From NCBI GenBank assembly GCA_001692895.1, contig KV748189.1:938432-1002431 (forward strand): a DNA stretch of 64,000 bases, written 5' to 3'. The notes under the pieces were generated by a model. It ran no database searches. It was given only the letters and a program-made list of their open reading frames with translations, and had not been told where the DNA came from. Shown here piece by piece: positions 1-12,940 of the stretch. Both the position numbers and the translations under genes were made by a program. Position 1 is the stretch's first letter. Each line of letters begins with the position of its first letter. This DNA comes from Cenococcum geophilum 1.58 (Eukaryota; Ascomycota; Dothideomycetes; Gloniales; Gloniaceae).

Positions 1-1625
1 ACAATTTATTGCTGCCATTAAGAATAGAGTTAAGTTATTAATGGCCTTTATAACAGCTAAGGAGAAGACTAACTTTAAACTCGCAAAATAGCTCTAAAAG
101 GAAGGTTATATTATAACTCTAGGAGCTCCTTTCTAAGTATCCAATAAGTAGGAGATCGATAGTCTTATTATAAGAGGAGTCTTTAAATTTAAGAAGTATA
201 ACCCTACTAAGTTTAATAAAGTTCGTATCTTTAAGTTAAGAATGGTTAACGAGATTAAGGGCAAAGCTACTAACGCCCTATTTAAGAAATTAAGGCTTAT
301 TATCTAAGGCTATAATAATAATGGTAAGAAGGTAATTCTTATATAGTCTCCTATAATTTAACGAGCTAGTTAGCGAGTTATTATTGCGCTAGCTCCCTCC
401 TTAATAAAGAATAAAATGGCGGTTTATTTACGAGATATTACTTAAGCCTACACCTAATTAGAGACGCACCTTTAGCGCTTAATATTAGCATACCTTTTAG
501 AGTAAATTCGCCACTAGTATCCTAAAGATACGATTATAGTTGTGCTTAAGCCATTATATAGAATTGCAGAGGCAGGAATTTACTAGTGGGCTACCTATAG
601 TAAGTACTATAAAGAGAAGCTTTTAATGACTACTTTTATATTTAATCCTTGCTTTCTTATTATAACCATAGGAACTCCATTTAGAATTATTGGCATATAA
701 ACTAATAATATAATTATTTTAGGGGACGACTAATTCTTAGCTCTTAAAGAAGATAAGCTAGTAAAGGCAAATCTTATAGTAAAGCTAAAAGAAAAGCTTA
801 ATTTAATAACACTATTACTCTTTAATAGATGCATCCTCTCCCTAAATAAGGATTCTATTACTTTACGCCAGAAGGGTTAAGGTAAGAAGATTAATGTTAT
901 TAACGTTAATTCCCTAAAGTAAGGATATATAGAGCAACGCGCTTACGGAGCTTATATTACTTCTATCTGTTAACCTAAGGCTTTATTTAATTTCTCTATT
1001 ACTGCCTAATACTAGAAACTAACTAAAGATAATATTCTTGCCCTAAATAAACGTCTTTTCTAGCAAATAAACTATCTTAATTAGGGACTACTCTATATAC
1101 CTATTAATCTTCCTACCGCTAAGCTCTTTGTATTTATTAATAGATCGTTTATAAATAATAAAGATTTTAGCTCCTAGCTAGGATATAAGATTATTATTGC
1201 AAATGAATCTACTAGAGAGAATAACTTTATAATCTACGGCAATCTTATTTATTAGAGCTTAACTAAAAGTAAGCGCGTTACTTAAAGCGTTTTAGCGTTA
1301 GAGATATATAGAATAGTTAGCGGAGTTAATATGGCAATTGCAATTAGAACTACCCTTAAGATAATTATAAACCAACTTAAACTTTCTGCTATCCCTATAA
1401 TCGTGTACACTAACTTATATTCCCTTTATAAGTATTTAGTTAAGCTTAATACTATAAAGGAGAAACGCCTTATAATTAATATTATAGCACTTCGGCAGTC
1501 CTATAAGCGTTAAAAACTCTTTAAGATCTAATGGATTAATAGCTAAGATAACCTAGTAAATGCGATAACGAAGGCAAACCCAAATAAGGCACTAGAGACG
1601 TTTATTAATATAAATACTCTATATA
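1..1625 (+). pseudogene. Ty1/copia retrotransposon pol, reverse transcriptase and RNase H, RIP-degraded, 5' end outside window
   Basis: Read in the plus direction with stops ignored, the sequence follows a fungal Ty1/copia polyprotein. The RT core motif RDITxAY lies near 430-450, and the LGDD active-site stretch lies near 719-730. An RNase H domain follows, with an altered FVDGSF-like motif near 1130-1150 and TNLYSL near 1409-1426. Only the piece at 1331-1513 stays open (60 codons). Gln codons have become TAA/TAG throughout, which is the RIP pattern, and CpA is very rare. The integrase and gag side would lie left of the window. The element cannot make protein. Family assignment rests on motif order remembered from copia elements, not on a search. 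Confidence 0.85.
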
Positions 1626-1639
1626 TATAAGTTAAAGGT

Positions 1640-2200
1640 TAGGTTAAGAGGGAAATTTAAAGAAGTTAAAATCTTATAGAACTTTAACCGCCGGTTAAAG
1701 TTATTTAATTAGTTAGATTTGTGCCAAGAGCGCTACGCCTAATTAATTCGGGTAGCGGTATGGAGTTCTACCGACACTAATTGTTAAGCTAGCTAATTAG
1801 AATTTTCCATCCCCGGGATAAAAAATCGCCATTAACTCGCTTACTACTAGCGCCTTAGCGGCCCCTATATCTTCGCGTTATCCGCCAAATCCTACCAACT
1901 GCCGTATTGTCGCATATTGTCACATATTGTTTAGTGTTGTTATATACTATCTAGTATTATTATATACTGTTGGGTATTGTTATATCCTATCTGTTTATAT
2001 ATATATAGATAGCAACCATAAAAAGAAGAGTTGCCAGTATCGGGAATAAGGCAAGTTACCGTCACGTGTTAACATGGCCCTAGCGCGGTAAGGAACCCTA
2101 GGTTCCTTACCCCTTTCCTTATTCCTATTAAGAATTAAGAACAATAATTATTATACTATCTATAAACCGTAGCTACGTAATATCCCCTTGTGATCTAATA
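1640..2200 (+). repeat. Probable 3' UTR and LTR of the copia element
   Basis: Non-coding sequence follows the copia RNase H. It contains a purine-rich run near 1635-1675, a degenerate tandem stretch of ATATTGT-type units at about 1905-1990, a TATA-like run at 1999-2011, and a GTAAGGAACC palindrome at about 2085-2107 that could form a hairpin. This arrangement fits an LTR, but the partner LTR is outside the window, so the ends cannot be fixed. Confidence 0.4.
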
Positions 2201-2210
2201 TATATTAAGG

Positions 2211-2415
2211 AATATATAAGTTAGTTAACTGCGTGTTATTTAACTTTTAAATATATAAGTTAGTTAACTGCGTGTTATTTAACTTTTAAATATATTAAGT
2301 TGGTTAATTGCAGGTTAATTATAGGTTAATTACGTGTTATTTAACTTTTAAATATATTAAGTTAGTTAACTGCATGTCATTTGACTTTTAAATGTGTTAA
2401 GTTAGTTAACTGTAT
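2211..2415. repeat. 39-bp AT-rich tandem repeat, about 4 to 5 copies
   Basis: The first two units, starting near 2211 and 2250, are nearly identical at a 39-bp period. Each contains AGTTAGTTAACTGCGTG followed by TTATTTAACTTTTAA. Later units are stretched and diverged. The repeat sits between the copia remnant and the broken 3' end of LINE A. Confidence 0.75.
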
Positions 2416-2484
2416 ATTAATTACGCGAAACGCGCTTAATAAAGTCGACTTAAAACCTAGCCTACGAATATTTTCCCGATGCGC
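2416..2484. other. Short unassigned junction sequence
   Basis: This lies between the 39-bp repeat and the point where homology to the LINEs starts. It is not recognised. It could be remnant flank or the scar of the event that removed the 3' end of LINE A. Confidence 0.3.
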
Positions 2485-5400
2485 CACCGTTTTTAAAAGC
2501 GTTACTTTAAATAGTATTATATACACGCTAACTCCTACCCTACTATTACGCACTAATATATTAATGTATATATTAACCTACCCTAGCTTATAGTCTTTAA
2601 TAATAGCTTAAGTATACTTTTTATCCTTATATATTACCACATTAGGCTTAGCTACCTATAGTAGGTATATATATAGTTTAACCTCTAGCACCCCATTTAC
2701 TTAGACATCCTTATATATCTCTACTATCCTTTAAAGCGGCAACCGGTACCGTCTATAGAGCCTTTATCTTTAAATTATCTAATAAGGATATAATTTGTCT
2801 AGTTTATAGATTAATACCTAAAACGCGATAGCCTAGTTACGCAGCCTTTACTTAAGAGGGAGCAAGCCTATTTTTACCTCTGCTATTAGCAGAGCAATAG
2901 TGCGGAACCCCCTAATAATAGCTTATGCTATAATCCTCTGCGCCTACTAAAGGAGCTACTTTAACTTTTATATTATAAGCGGGTACCATATTAGCGACAT
3001 ATAGTCTACTACTAGTAGGACTAAGCTCTTAGCTAGCTGCTTAACGCTTTTAAACTATAGTTCCTTTAATCTGCGCAACACTAGCGCTACTTTAGTAGCT
3101 TTACCTACCTTATTTATTAGGTGTGCCTTAAACCATAGCTCCTTATTAAAAATTATCTTAAGGATTTTAACTTCCTATATCGGGGGAATTCCTTTTCCTT
3201 TAAATTAAAGCGGCGTAGTAGCATCCCTACCCGCTTCTTTATATCTAGTAAGGTAAATAAATAATATTTTCTTCGCTTTAAATTAAGCTCCACTAGTCCT
3301 CTCCTATTTCTTAAGCATTAGTATAATCTCGCCCTAAATAATCCGCGTGTTTTCCTTTGCTATAGGGCTTATAACCTATACTAAGTAGTTGTTAATAAAG
3401 GCTATAAAGCTACTATTTTTAGATGCGCTTTATATAAGATCCGCGTTAAAAAATAGAAAAAGTATTAGGGCTAGTATTAATTCCTACGGGAGATCTACCT
3501 ATAGGAGCGCCTATACCTCTAATATATATCTATTAACTAGGATATAGGCTTAACGGTTTATATAAAAGTCCTATACCTATTATATAATCGTTTAAGGTAT
3601 TTATCGCTGCTATAATCTCCTAATTTCTAGCTCTATAGCTATATTATTATACGCGCCTTTAATATTAAATAATACTAAAGATAGCGTCTTCTTTTCTCTT
3701 TATATTCTAAATACGTCCTTATAGAGATATAATAGCGTATATATTATTAACCTTTACTTCCTAACTCTAAAGTATGTCTTAGGTAATAGGCTGTATTTCT
3801 CTACTAGGTATACTATCCTCTCTACTACTAGCGATTTAAGTGCTTTTTCTAGCGTTAGGAGGAGGGAGATTAGCCTATAGTTATTTACTACCGTATAGTC
3901 TCCCTGCTTCGGCTTTTATAGCAGTATAATCTTTATTACCTTCTATTCCTATAGTACTTTCCCTATCTTAAGTAATTTAGTAAAAAGAGTAGTAATTTTA
4001 CCGCTTAGTATAGGCTATAGCTCTTACTATAACCTAGCTAGTAGGCCGTCCCTTTTTAAAGCTTTATTTAGGCTAGCCCTAAATATAGCTGCCTTAACCT
4101 TATATTTAGCGATAGACTCCTATAGTAATTAGTTATAGCTAGTTATAGCTTCCTCTTCTTATTCGCACGGTAGCGGGACCAGAAAAAATGCCTAGAGTAG
4201 TTCTCTTATAATATTATAGTTCTCCGTAATAACCTCTTCCTATTCTCTAGCCTTTTTAATTAGTGGTATTCTAGCGAATGTAGATATAGCCTATAGATTA
4301 AGGTATTTTAACGCTTTCTATATATTATTACTATTACTAAGGAATTTGTCCTAATAAAGCTTCCTATATCGCCAAATAGTCCTATAGAAAAGCTTTTTTG
4401 CTCTTACTACGATATTATATAACTTAGAGTCGTTCCTTTCTTACCTCTATATTGCACTATTCCTATTCCTCTAGTATATATATAACTTTCTTAGCGTTAT
4501 AAGGTCTTCGCTCCACTATCTTTTTATATATAGCGATAGCTTAACCCTCTAGCAGTATGCTTTAAGGGCTTTATTAACCTACCTATTAAGGTAATTAACT
4601 ATTTTATCTATATCTTTTATAGGGAATCCTATCTCTTTTTATTACTCTATGTCTTCTTAAATCTTGTCCTAGTTTATATTTTTAATAAATAGCCTCTTCT
4701 AGCTCTTCTGTATACCTATATTAACCTAAAAGCTAGTATAAATAGCTTTATAGTCTAACCCGTACTTATACTCCTAAATAGCGTACTTTATTAGTTTACT
4801 TACTAGGCCTAGGGTTGCAAGTATAAGGTTAATTATTAATATTCGCCCTACGTCGCTCTTAAATATAGGTACTTCTACTAGAAGTAGGCTCTAGAGTAAC
4901 CGGTCCGCTATAAAGTTAATAATTAGCGCGCTTTCTTCCTACGTTAATATAGTACTAATATAACTTCCTTCCTATAGCGGATTATACCGATTAAAGTTGC
5001 CTATAATTACTACCTTAGTGTATAGGTCGCGTAATAGTTTACCCTAGATTAGCCTATTAATTATCTCTAGCCTACTAAAGAGCTTTTTTAGATTCTCCTC
5101 CTTAGTTCTCTTTAAGTATCTATCTGGAATATATACTAACATAATTATAAGTCTCCTTTAGCCGATATACGCTACTACCGCTATAATATTTGCTAAATCT
5201 ACCTATAGCTATATAGCTGCCAGCTCTTTAGATGCCTAGATATATAACCTAACTAGGGGATACCGCTACTTTCTGCCTATTAGGATAAACCTTATCTACT
5301 AGGGGTTTAAGCCAGCTAGTACTACTTCCCTATCTAAAAGAAAGTAGTAAGGCTCTTATTCTAAAATAAAGTAGAAGTCTGCTAGCGTTTTATCGTTATA

Positions 5401-6970
5401 TAGCATATACTATACTTCCCTATACTTCCTTAAATTCGCCTAGATAATCTAGAGTTCTCTATTTATAGCGCTATTATATAAGAATCCTATCTATCTCTTT
5501 TTTATATATTAGGCATTTACGGTATAAGGCTTAGTAAGGACTCTAATAGTTTATACAGTATAAATTAACCGTCTTATACTAGAAATAGCCTTTCCGCCTA
5601 TATATTTTATATATATTAGGTTATATATAGTCTTTAGCCTTATATCTAAACCTTTTATATTTATAGTATGCTATAGGGGTACATTGCTTCTTAAATAGTG
5701 ATATAATAATTGCGCCTCCCCTAAATAATACGTTATCTAATGTAAGCAGCTTTTTAGCATCCTCCTTTATTACTACTTTAATAATTACTAATATATGCTA
5801 GCCGCGCGGCTTTAGTTGCCTAAGCTATCTTATTATATATACCTCTATACTATTCTCTATCCTAAAGCACTTTATAGCTAACTTACTTACTTTCCCGCTA
5901 TTAATATCTATTACTAAAGGTACTTTAACCTAGTCTACTTTAACCGTATACTACTTAGGTCTAATAAGCCTTACCCTAAGGATATACGGTTTAAGCTATT
6001 AAGTAGTTATCTGCCTAAATATAGCTTTTTTTATCTTTTTCCACTAAGAATCTAATAATGCTTGCGCTATTGCTTATTTACTATATACGGAAGTTTTTAA
6101 ATATAGCTTCCGTAAGCCTGTTAATATCCTTTATACCTTATATAATAGTTTATTTTACTACTTTAATAGTAGCTACCTTCTCTATTACCTCTAAACCTAT
6201 ATAGCTAATGTTTATTACTAGCTGCCGGTTAGGTTTTTTAGAGTTCCTAACGCTCGTTATTTATAATAAAGTTATCTCTAACCCTACTATACCTCTACTT
6301 ACTGTACTTTTACTAGCCGCTACTAACGCCTATAATTATATTGGAGCTAAGGGAGTATTTAGTTATGCTTATAAGGACTAGATAGCCTTTTAGAGTTTAG
6401 CATTTTACTTTTTAAGGCTTTATTATTCTAATTTAATGTCTACTAGGTTATTTCTAATACTCTTAATAATACTATTTTAGCTTATAATAATATTGCTTTA
6501 CTATACTATAGTTTCTTTAAGGCTTTTAATAAGTTAATAAAATTTATTATAATTAATGCCTCCTCCTTTATATTTAGGTAAGGTAGAAACTCTTACTATA
6601 GAGAATAAAGGCAGTATATACTGCGTAGCTTATAGTCCAATTTATAGTACAGTTGTTTACTATTTAAACTATACTAATTATTAAGAGCGTGTTCTTAGCG
6701 ACTGCTAGGTCTCTAGCACCTTCGCGCTTAGTTTCTTTATACGTCTTAGTGGAGCTACTAGCAGATCTAGAGGTGGTGTTACTGTTACGCGTTTAGGGGT
6801 AGAAGCAGCTATCGGGGCTTTAGGGCTTCGTTTAGTGGGCTATAGGGGCCGCCTTATAGCGGGAACTAGCTAAACAAAAGACTAGGATTTAATTAAAAGA
6901 ATATCTGAGATAAATATCCTCCTCTTTTAAAAGTTCTTAGTTGTCTTGTAGACCCTTAGCTGTTTATAAC
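2485..6970 (-). mobile_element. LINE A: Tad-like non-LTR retrotransposon, 3'-truncated, heavily RIPed
   Basis: This matches LINE B (6,971-12,720) base by base, apart from transitions, over about 4.4 kb. In minus-strand order it carries a gag-like ORF1 with CCHC knuckles (near 5,560-5,700), an EEP endonuclease (about 4,850-5,450), a reverse transcriptase (about 3,100-4,250) and the start of the RNase H region (about 2,485-2,650). Homology stops at about 2,485, inside RNase H, so about 1.2 kb of 3' end present in LINE B is missing. RIP is more complete than in B: almost every CpA or TpG that survives in B is TpA here. No usable ORF remains. Its 5' end abuts the 3' tail of LINE B. Confidence 0.85.
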
Positions 6971-9900
6971 ATATATATATATATATGTATATTCTATTAT
7001 AGCTATACACTATTTAGGGTATAGGCCGTTATAGAGCGCTAACTAAATACTTCCTGCTATTAATATGCTTGCTCTAGTTTAGAAGCTAACTATAAGAACT
7101 ATATATCTATTACCTAACGCTATACTTAACTAAGGAATAAATAAAGGAAAGTAATGTGTTACTATTAATGAAAGTTAGAGTTTAGAGGCGAGCCTAAGTA
7201 AGTAGTTTTCAATGCCTTATATCTATAGGGCTATTCTAGCGTTATACGCTTTTTAATTAGTAATATACCAGTAGAGGTACGTATAGAGGAGGCTTACGGT
7301 ATATTCGGTTAGATAATTAGAGGAGGAATTCTTAAGAGTCTTCGCTTATTAATATTGGCTTCTATACTCTTTATATCTTATACACTTAGGTATAAACATC
7401 CGGTCTCCTTTATAAATTTAATTATAGCTTTAACTACGCTAATATCTAGCTTCTAGTGCTTAATTAGGCCGTTAATATTCCTGCCTCCTTCTTGTCTGTA
7501 TAAGTAGCCTCCTAATATATATAATAGATCCCCAAATCGATCTCTATATTACTCTCTTAGTTTAATCCTCTACTGCGCCTACCTCCTACAAAAGAAGAGG
7601 AAGTGCTATATTAACTCTATAAGCCTATAGTCGCATAACGCCGTCTCTAATATATTAATTTTATAGAGATATTCCTTTAGAAATAACTTGCTGGTCCGTA
7701 GCTGCGTAAAAATAGCAGCTTTTAAGCTAATTAGCTGCTAGTATAATCCTGCAGCCTTTCCAAGGTAGAGTACTACGTCAATCTTCCTTATAAACTTGCC
7801 CGTATTAAATCTTCCCAATAGAAGTAGTCCTATTATTATCTCAGCTTTTTTTAACGCCTGCGTTATAAGGTACTATAGGAGGCCGTCTCTTTATAGTGGC
7901 TCCTCGCTCTCTAGTCTTATTGCTACTTTAGCAAGCTTATCGGCCTTCTTATTTTCCACAAATCCTAAGTAGCCTAGAATCCAGTATAGCGTAATATTAT
8001 TCAGCTAAAGCTTCTTTAAGATCTCTATAACTATTTTCTGGTAGGCTCTAGCCCTCTAGCTCTATACTAACAGCAACGCTAATTATAAGTCGGAGAATAT
8101 TCTTATACTAGATGCAGGTATTAGAAAACCTACTTAGTTAATAGCCGTATACGTAGGGTCCTATGGCCAGTTAACTGCCTTGCTGATTGCTAGAAGCTCT
8201 ATAAGGTAGGCGTTGGCCTAATTAGAGCTTACTACCGTTTTTGAAAGCGTTGCTTTAGATAGCGTAGTATATATACTAACTCCTACCCTACTATTACGTA
8301 CTAATGCATTAACGTATATGTTAACCTGCCCTAGCTTATAGTCTTTAATAATAGCTTAAATATAATTTTCGTCCTTATATATTACCACGTTAGGCTTAGC
8401 CACCCACGGCGGGTATGTATATGGTTTGACCTCTAGTACCCTATTTACCTAGATATCCTCGCATATCTTTACTATCCTCTAAAGCGGCGATCGGTGCCGT
8501 CTATAGAGCCTCTGTCTTTAAATCATTTAATAAGGATATAATTTGCCTAGTTTATAGATTGACACCTAGAACGCAATAGCCTAGTTACGCAGCCTTTGCT
8601 TAAGAGGGAGCAAGCCAGCTTCTACTTCCGCTATTAGTAGGGCGATAGAGCGGAACCCCCTAATAATAGCTTATGCCGTAATCCTCTGCGCCTGCTAAAG
8701 GAGCTATATTAACTTTTATATCGCAAGTAGGTATTATATTAGCGACGTATAGTCTACTACTAGTAGGACCGAGCTCTTAGCTAGCTACTTAACGCTCTTA
8801 AACTATAGTCCCTTTAATCTACGCAACGCTAGCGCCACTTTAGTGGCTTTGCCTACCTTATCTGCTAGGTGCGCCTTAAACCGTAGCTCCTTATTAAGGA
8901 TCACCCTAAGGATTTTAACTTCCTAAGTTAGGGGGATCCCTTTTCCTTTAAATTGGAGCGGCGTAGTAGTATCTCTGCCTGCTTCTTTATATCTAGTAAG
9001 GTAGATAAATAACGTTTTCTTTGCTTTAAATTAGGCTCCACTAGTCCTCTCCTATTTCTTAAGCATTGGTATAATCTCGCCCTAGATAATCTGCGTGTTT
9101 TCCTCCGCCGTAGGGCCTATAACCTATGCCAAGTAGTTATTAATAAAGGCCATAGAGCTGCTATTTCTAGGTGCGCTTTATATAAGATCCGTGTTAAAGA
9201 ACAGAAAAAGTATTAGGGCTAGTGCTGATCCCTACGGGAGACCTACCTATGGGAGCGCCTATACCTCTAATGTATATCCGTTAATTAGGATATAGGCTTA
9301 ATAGTTTATATAAAAGTCCTACACCCATTATATAATCGTCTAAGGTATCTAACGCTGCTATAATCTCCTAATTTCCGGCTCTATGGCCACATTATTATAC
9401 GCACCCTTAATATTAAATAATACTAGAGACAACGTCTTCTTTCCTCTTTATGCTTTAAATACGTCCTTATAGAGATACAATAGCGCATATATTATTAACC
9501 TTTACTTCCTAGCTCTAAAGTACGTCTTAGGTAGTAGGCTGTATTCCTCTACTAGGTATGCTATCCTCTCCGCCACTAGCAATTTAAGTGCTTTTCCTAG
9601 CGTTGGGAGGAGGGAGATCGGCCTATAATTATTTACTACTATATAGTCCCCCCGCTTTAGCTTCTGTAGCGGTATAATCTTTACTACCTTCTATTCTTAG
9701 GGTACCTTTCCTATCTTAAGTGATTTAGTAAAGAGAGTGGTAATCTTACCACTTAGTACGGGCTATAGCTCTCGCTATACCCTAGCTAGTAGGCTGTCCC
9801 TTCTAGGAGCTTTATCTAGGCTAGCCCTAAACACAGCTGCCTTGACCTTATATTTAGCAATAGGCTCCTATAGCAATTGGTTATAGCTAGTTATAGCTTC

Positions 9901-12720
9901 CTCCTCTTATTCGCACGGCGGTGGGACCGGAAAGAATACCTAAAGTAGTTCTCTTACAATATTATAGTTCTCTATAACGACTTCTCCCTATCTTCTATCC
10001 TTTTTAATTAGTAGTATTCTAGCGAACGCGGATATAGCCTATAGATTAAGGTATTTTAACGCTTTTTATATATTATTACTGTTACTAAGGAATTCGTCCT
10101 AATAGAGCTTCCTATGTCGCCGAATAGTCCTATAGAAGAGCTTCTTTGCTCTTGCTGCGATATTATATAGCTTAAGGTTATCCCTTTCTTACCTTCATAT
10201 CGCGCTATTCCTATTCCTCTAGTATATATATAACTTCCTCAGCGTTATAAGGTCTTCGTTCCACCATCTTTTTATATATAGTAATAGTTTGGCCCATTAG
10301 CAGTGTGCTTTAAGGGCTTTATTAATTTACCTATTAAGGTAGTTAACTATTTCGTCTATATCTTTTATAGGGAATCCTATCTCTTTCTATCGCTCCACGT
10401 CTTTTTATATCTTATCCTAGTTTGCATTCTTAATAAGTAGCCTCTCCTGGCTCTTTTACGTACCTATATCAACCCAGAAGCTAGTGTAGATAGCTCTATA
10501 GTCTAATCTATACTTATACTCCTAGATAGCGCACTTTACTAGTTTATTTACTAGGCCCGGGGTTATAAGCATAAGGTTAATTATTAATATTCACCCCACG
10601 TCGCTTTTAAACGTAGGTATTCCTACTAGAAGTAGGCTCTAGAGTAACTAGTCCGCTATAAAGTCAATAATTAGTGCGCTTTCTTCCTGCGTTAATGTAG
10701 TACTAATATAACTTCCTCCCTATAGCGGATTATGCCGATTAAAGTCACCTATAATTACTACCTTGGTATATAGGTCGCGTAATAGTTTACCCTAGATTAG
10801 CCTATTAATTATCTCTAGTCTACTAGAGAGCTCCTCTAGGTTCTCTTCCTTGGTTCTTCTTAAATATTTATCTAGAATATATACCGACACAATTATAAGT
10901 CTCCTTTAGCCAACGTGCGCTACCACCGCCATAATGTCTGCTAAATTTACCTGTAGCTATATAGCTGCCAGCTTTCTAGATGCCCAGATATATAACCTAA
11001 CTAGGGGATACCGCTGCTGCCTACCTATTGGGACGAACTTTATCTACTAGGGATTTAAGCCAGCTAGCACTACTTCCCTATTTAAGAGAAAGTAGTAAGG
11101 CTCCTGGCCTAGAATAAAGTGGAAGTCCGCTAGCGCTTTATTATTATATAGCACATACTACGCCTCCCTATACTTCTTTATATTCGCCTAAAGGATCTAA
11201 AGTTCTTTATTTATAGCGCTATCGTATAAGAATCCTGTCCATCTCTTTCCTATATACTAGGCATTTACGGTATAAGGCTTAATAAGGACCCTAGCAGTTT
11301 ACGCAGTATAGATTTACCGTCTTACACCGGAGATAGCCTTCCCACCTACACATTTCGCACATATTAGGTCGCGTGTAGTCTCTAGCCTTATGTCTAAACC
11401 TTTTGCATTTATAGTATACTATAGGGGTACGTCGCTCCTTAAATAGTGATATAATAATTGCGCCTTCCCTAAATAATACGTTGTCTAATATAAGCAGCTT
11501 CTCTATATCCTCTTTTATTGCTACTTTAATAATTACTAACGCATACTAGCTGCGCGGCCTTAGTTGTTCTAGCTATCTCATTATATATACCTCTACCCCA
11601 TTCTCTACCCTAAAGCGCTCTATAGCTAACTTACTTACTTTTCTACTATTAATATCTATTGCTAAAGGTACTTTAACCTAGTCCGCCTTAACTATATACT
11701 ACTTAGGTCTAATAAGCCTTGCCCTAGGGATATACGGTTTAAGCTATTAAGTAGTTATCTGCCTAAACATAGCTTCTTTATCTTTTTCCACTAAGAATCT
11801 AATAATGCTCGCGCTATCGCTTGTTCGCTATACGCGGAAGTTCTTAAGTATAGCTCCCGTAAGCCCCTTAATATCCTTTATACCTTACGCAATAGTTTAC
11901 TTTACTACTTTAGTAGTAGCTACCCTCTCTATTACCTCTAAACCCGCTTAGCTAACGTCTATTACTAGCTGCTAATTAGGTTCCTTAGGGTTCCTAGCGC
12001 TTATTATTTATAGTAAGGTTATCTCTAACCCTACTATACCTCTACTAGCCGCTACTAATACCTATAATTGTGTTAAAGCTAAGGGAGTGTTTAGTTGCGC
12101 TTATAAGGACTAAATAGCCTTTTAGAGTTCGGCATTTTGCTTTTTAAGGCTTCGCTATTCTAATTTAATATCTATAAGGTTATTTCTAATACTCTTAATA
12201 ATGCTATTCTGGTTTATAATAATATTGCTCTACTATACTATAGTTTCTTTAAGGCTTTTAATAAGTTAATAAAATTCGTTATAATTAATACCTCCTCCTT
12301 TATATTCGGGTAAGGTAGAGACTCTTACTATAGGGAATAGAGGCAGTATATGCTATATAGCTTATAGTCCAGTTTATAGTGCGGTTGTCTACTATTTAAA
12401 CTATACTAATATTTAGGCTTGTGTCCTTAGTAACTATTAGACCTCTTACACCTTCGCGCTCGGTTTCTTTATACGTCTTAGTGGAGCTGCTAGCGGGTCT
12501 AGAGGTGGTGTTGCTGATACGCGTTTAGGGGTCAAAGCAGCTATTAGGGCTCTAGGGCTTCGTTCAGTGGGCCGCAGGGGCCGCCTTATAGCGGGAACTA
12601 GCTAAACGAAAGACTAGGATTCGATTAAAAGAATGTCCGAGATAAATATCCTCCTCTTTCAAAAGTTTCCTCGCGTGTCGTAGGGAGGGTACAAGGGGGG
12701 TAACATAGCTGTTTACAACA
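6971..12720 (-). mobile_element. LINE B: near full-length Tad-like non-LTR retrotransposon, moderately RIPed
   Basis: This is about 5.7 kb with the same domain order as LINE C. The 5' UTR is near 12,660-12,720. ORF1 ends in three CCHC-like zinc knuckles (about 11,320-11,430). ORF2 has an EEP endonuclease (about 10,600-11,230), a reverse transcriptase (about 8,900-9,950, with an Asn replacing an active-site Asp near 9,145) and an RNase H (about 7,700-8,350). The 3' UTR ends in an (AT)n/(ATAC)n run at about 6,971-6,992. A simple-repeat 3' tail is usual for LINEs. It is less RIPed than LINE A, with more CpA and TpG retained, but stops are still frequent and no ORF is intact. Confidence 0.88.
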
Positions 12721-12940
12721 AGGGTATGGCCAGAGCGGGTCGGCCGCCCTCCTTGCTAGCGCGCCATGCAGAACATCTCTGCGAGGTACAAACACGTCTC
12801 CAACTGCCAACGACAACGGCGCCTCATCGCTAGCATGCCGCAGCCGCCATCCTTCTCAACCTCGAGGTATCCATCATGCACAGTACCGCTGGACCTCTCT
12901 CGACCTCCTCTACACCAAACCTTAGTCCTTTCCTAACACG
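12721..12940. other. GC-rich leader shared in part with the LINE C 5' flank
   Basis: 12,720-12,774 is repeated in inverted orientation at about 18,665-18,720, next to the start of LINE C. It is therefore either distal LINE 5' UTR or a sequence that flanks both LINEs. The rest runs up to the ATG of the NLR relic at 12,941 and would hold its promoter. It is clearly GC-richer than the LINEs and is not RIPed. Confidence 0.5.
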
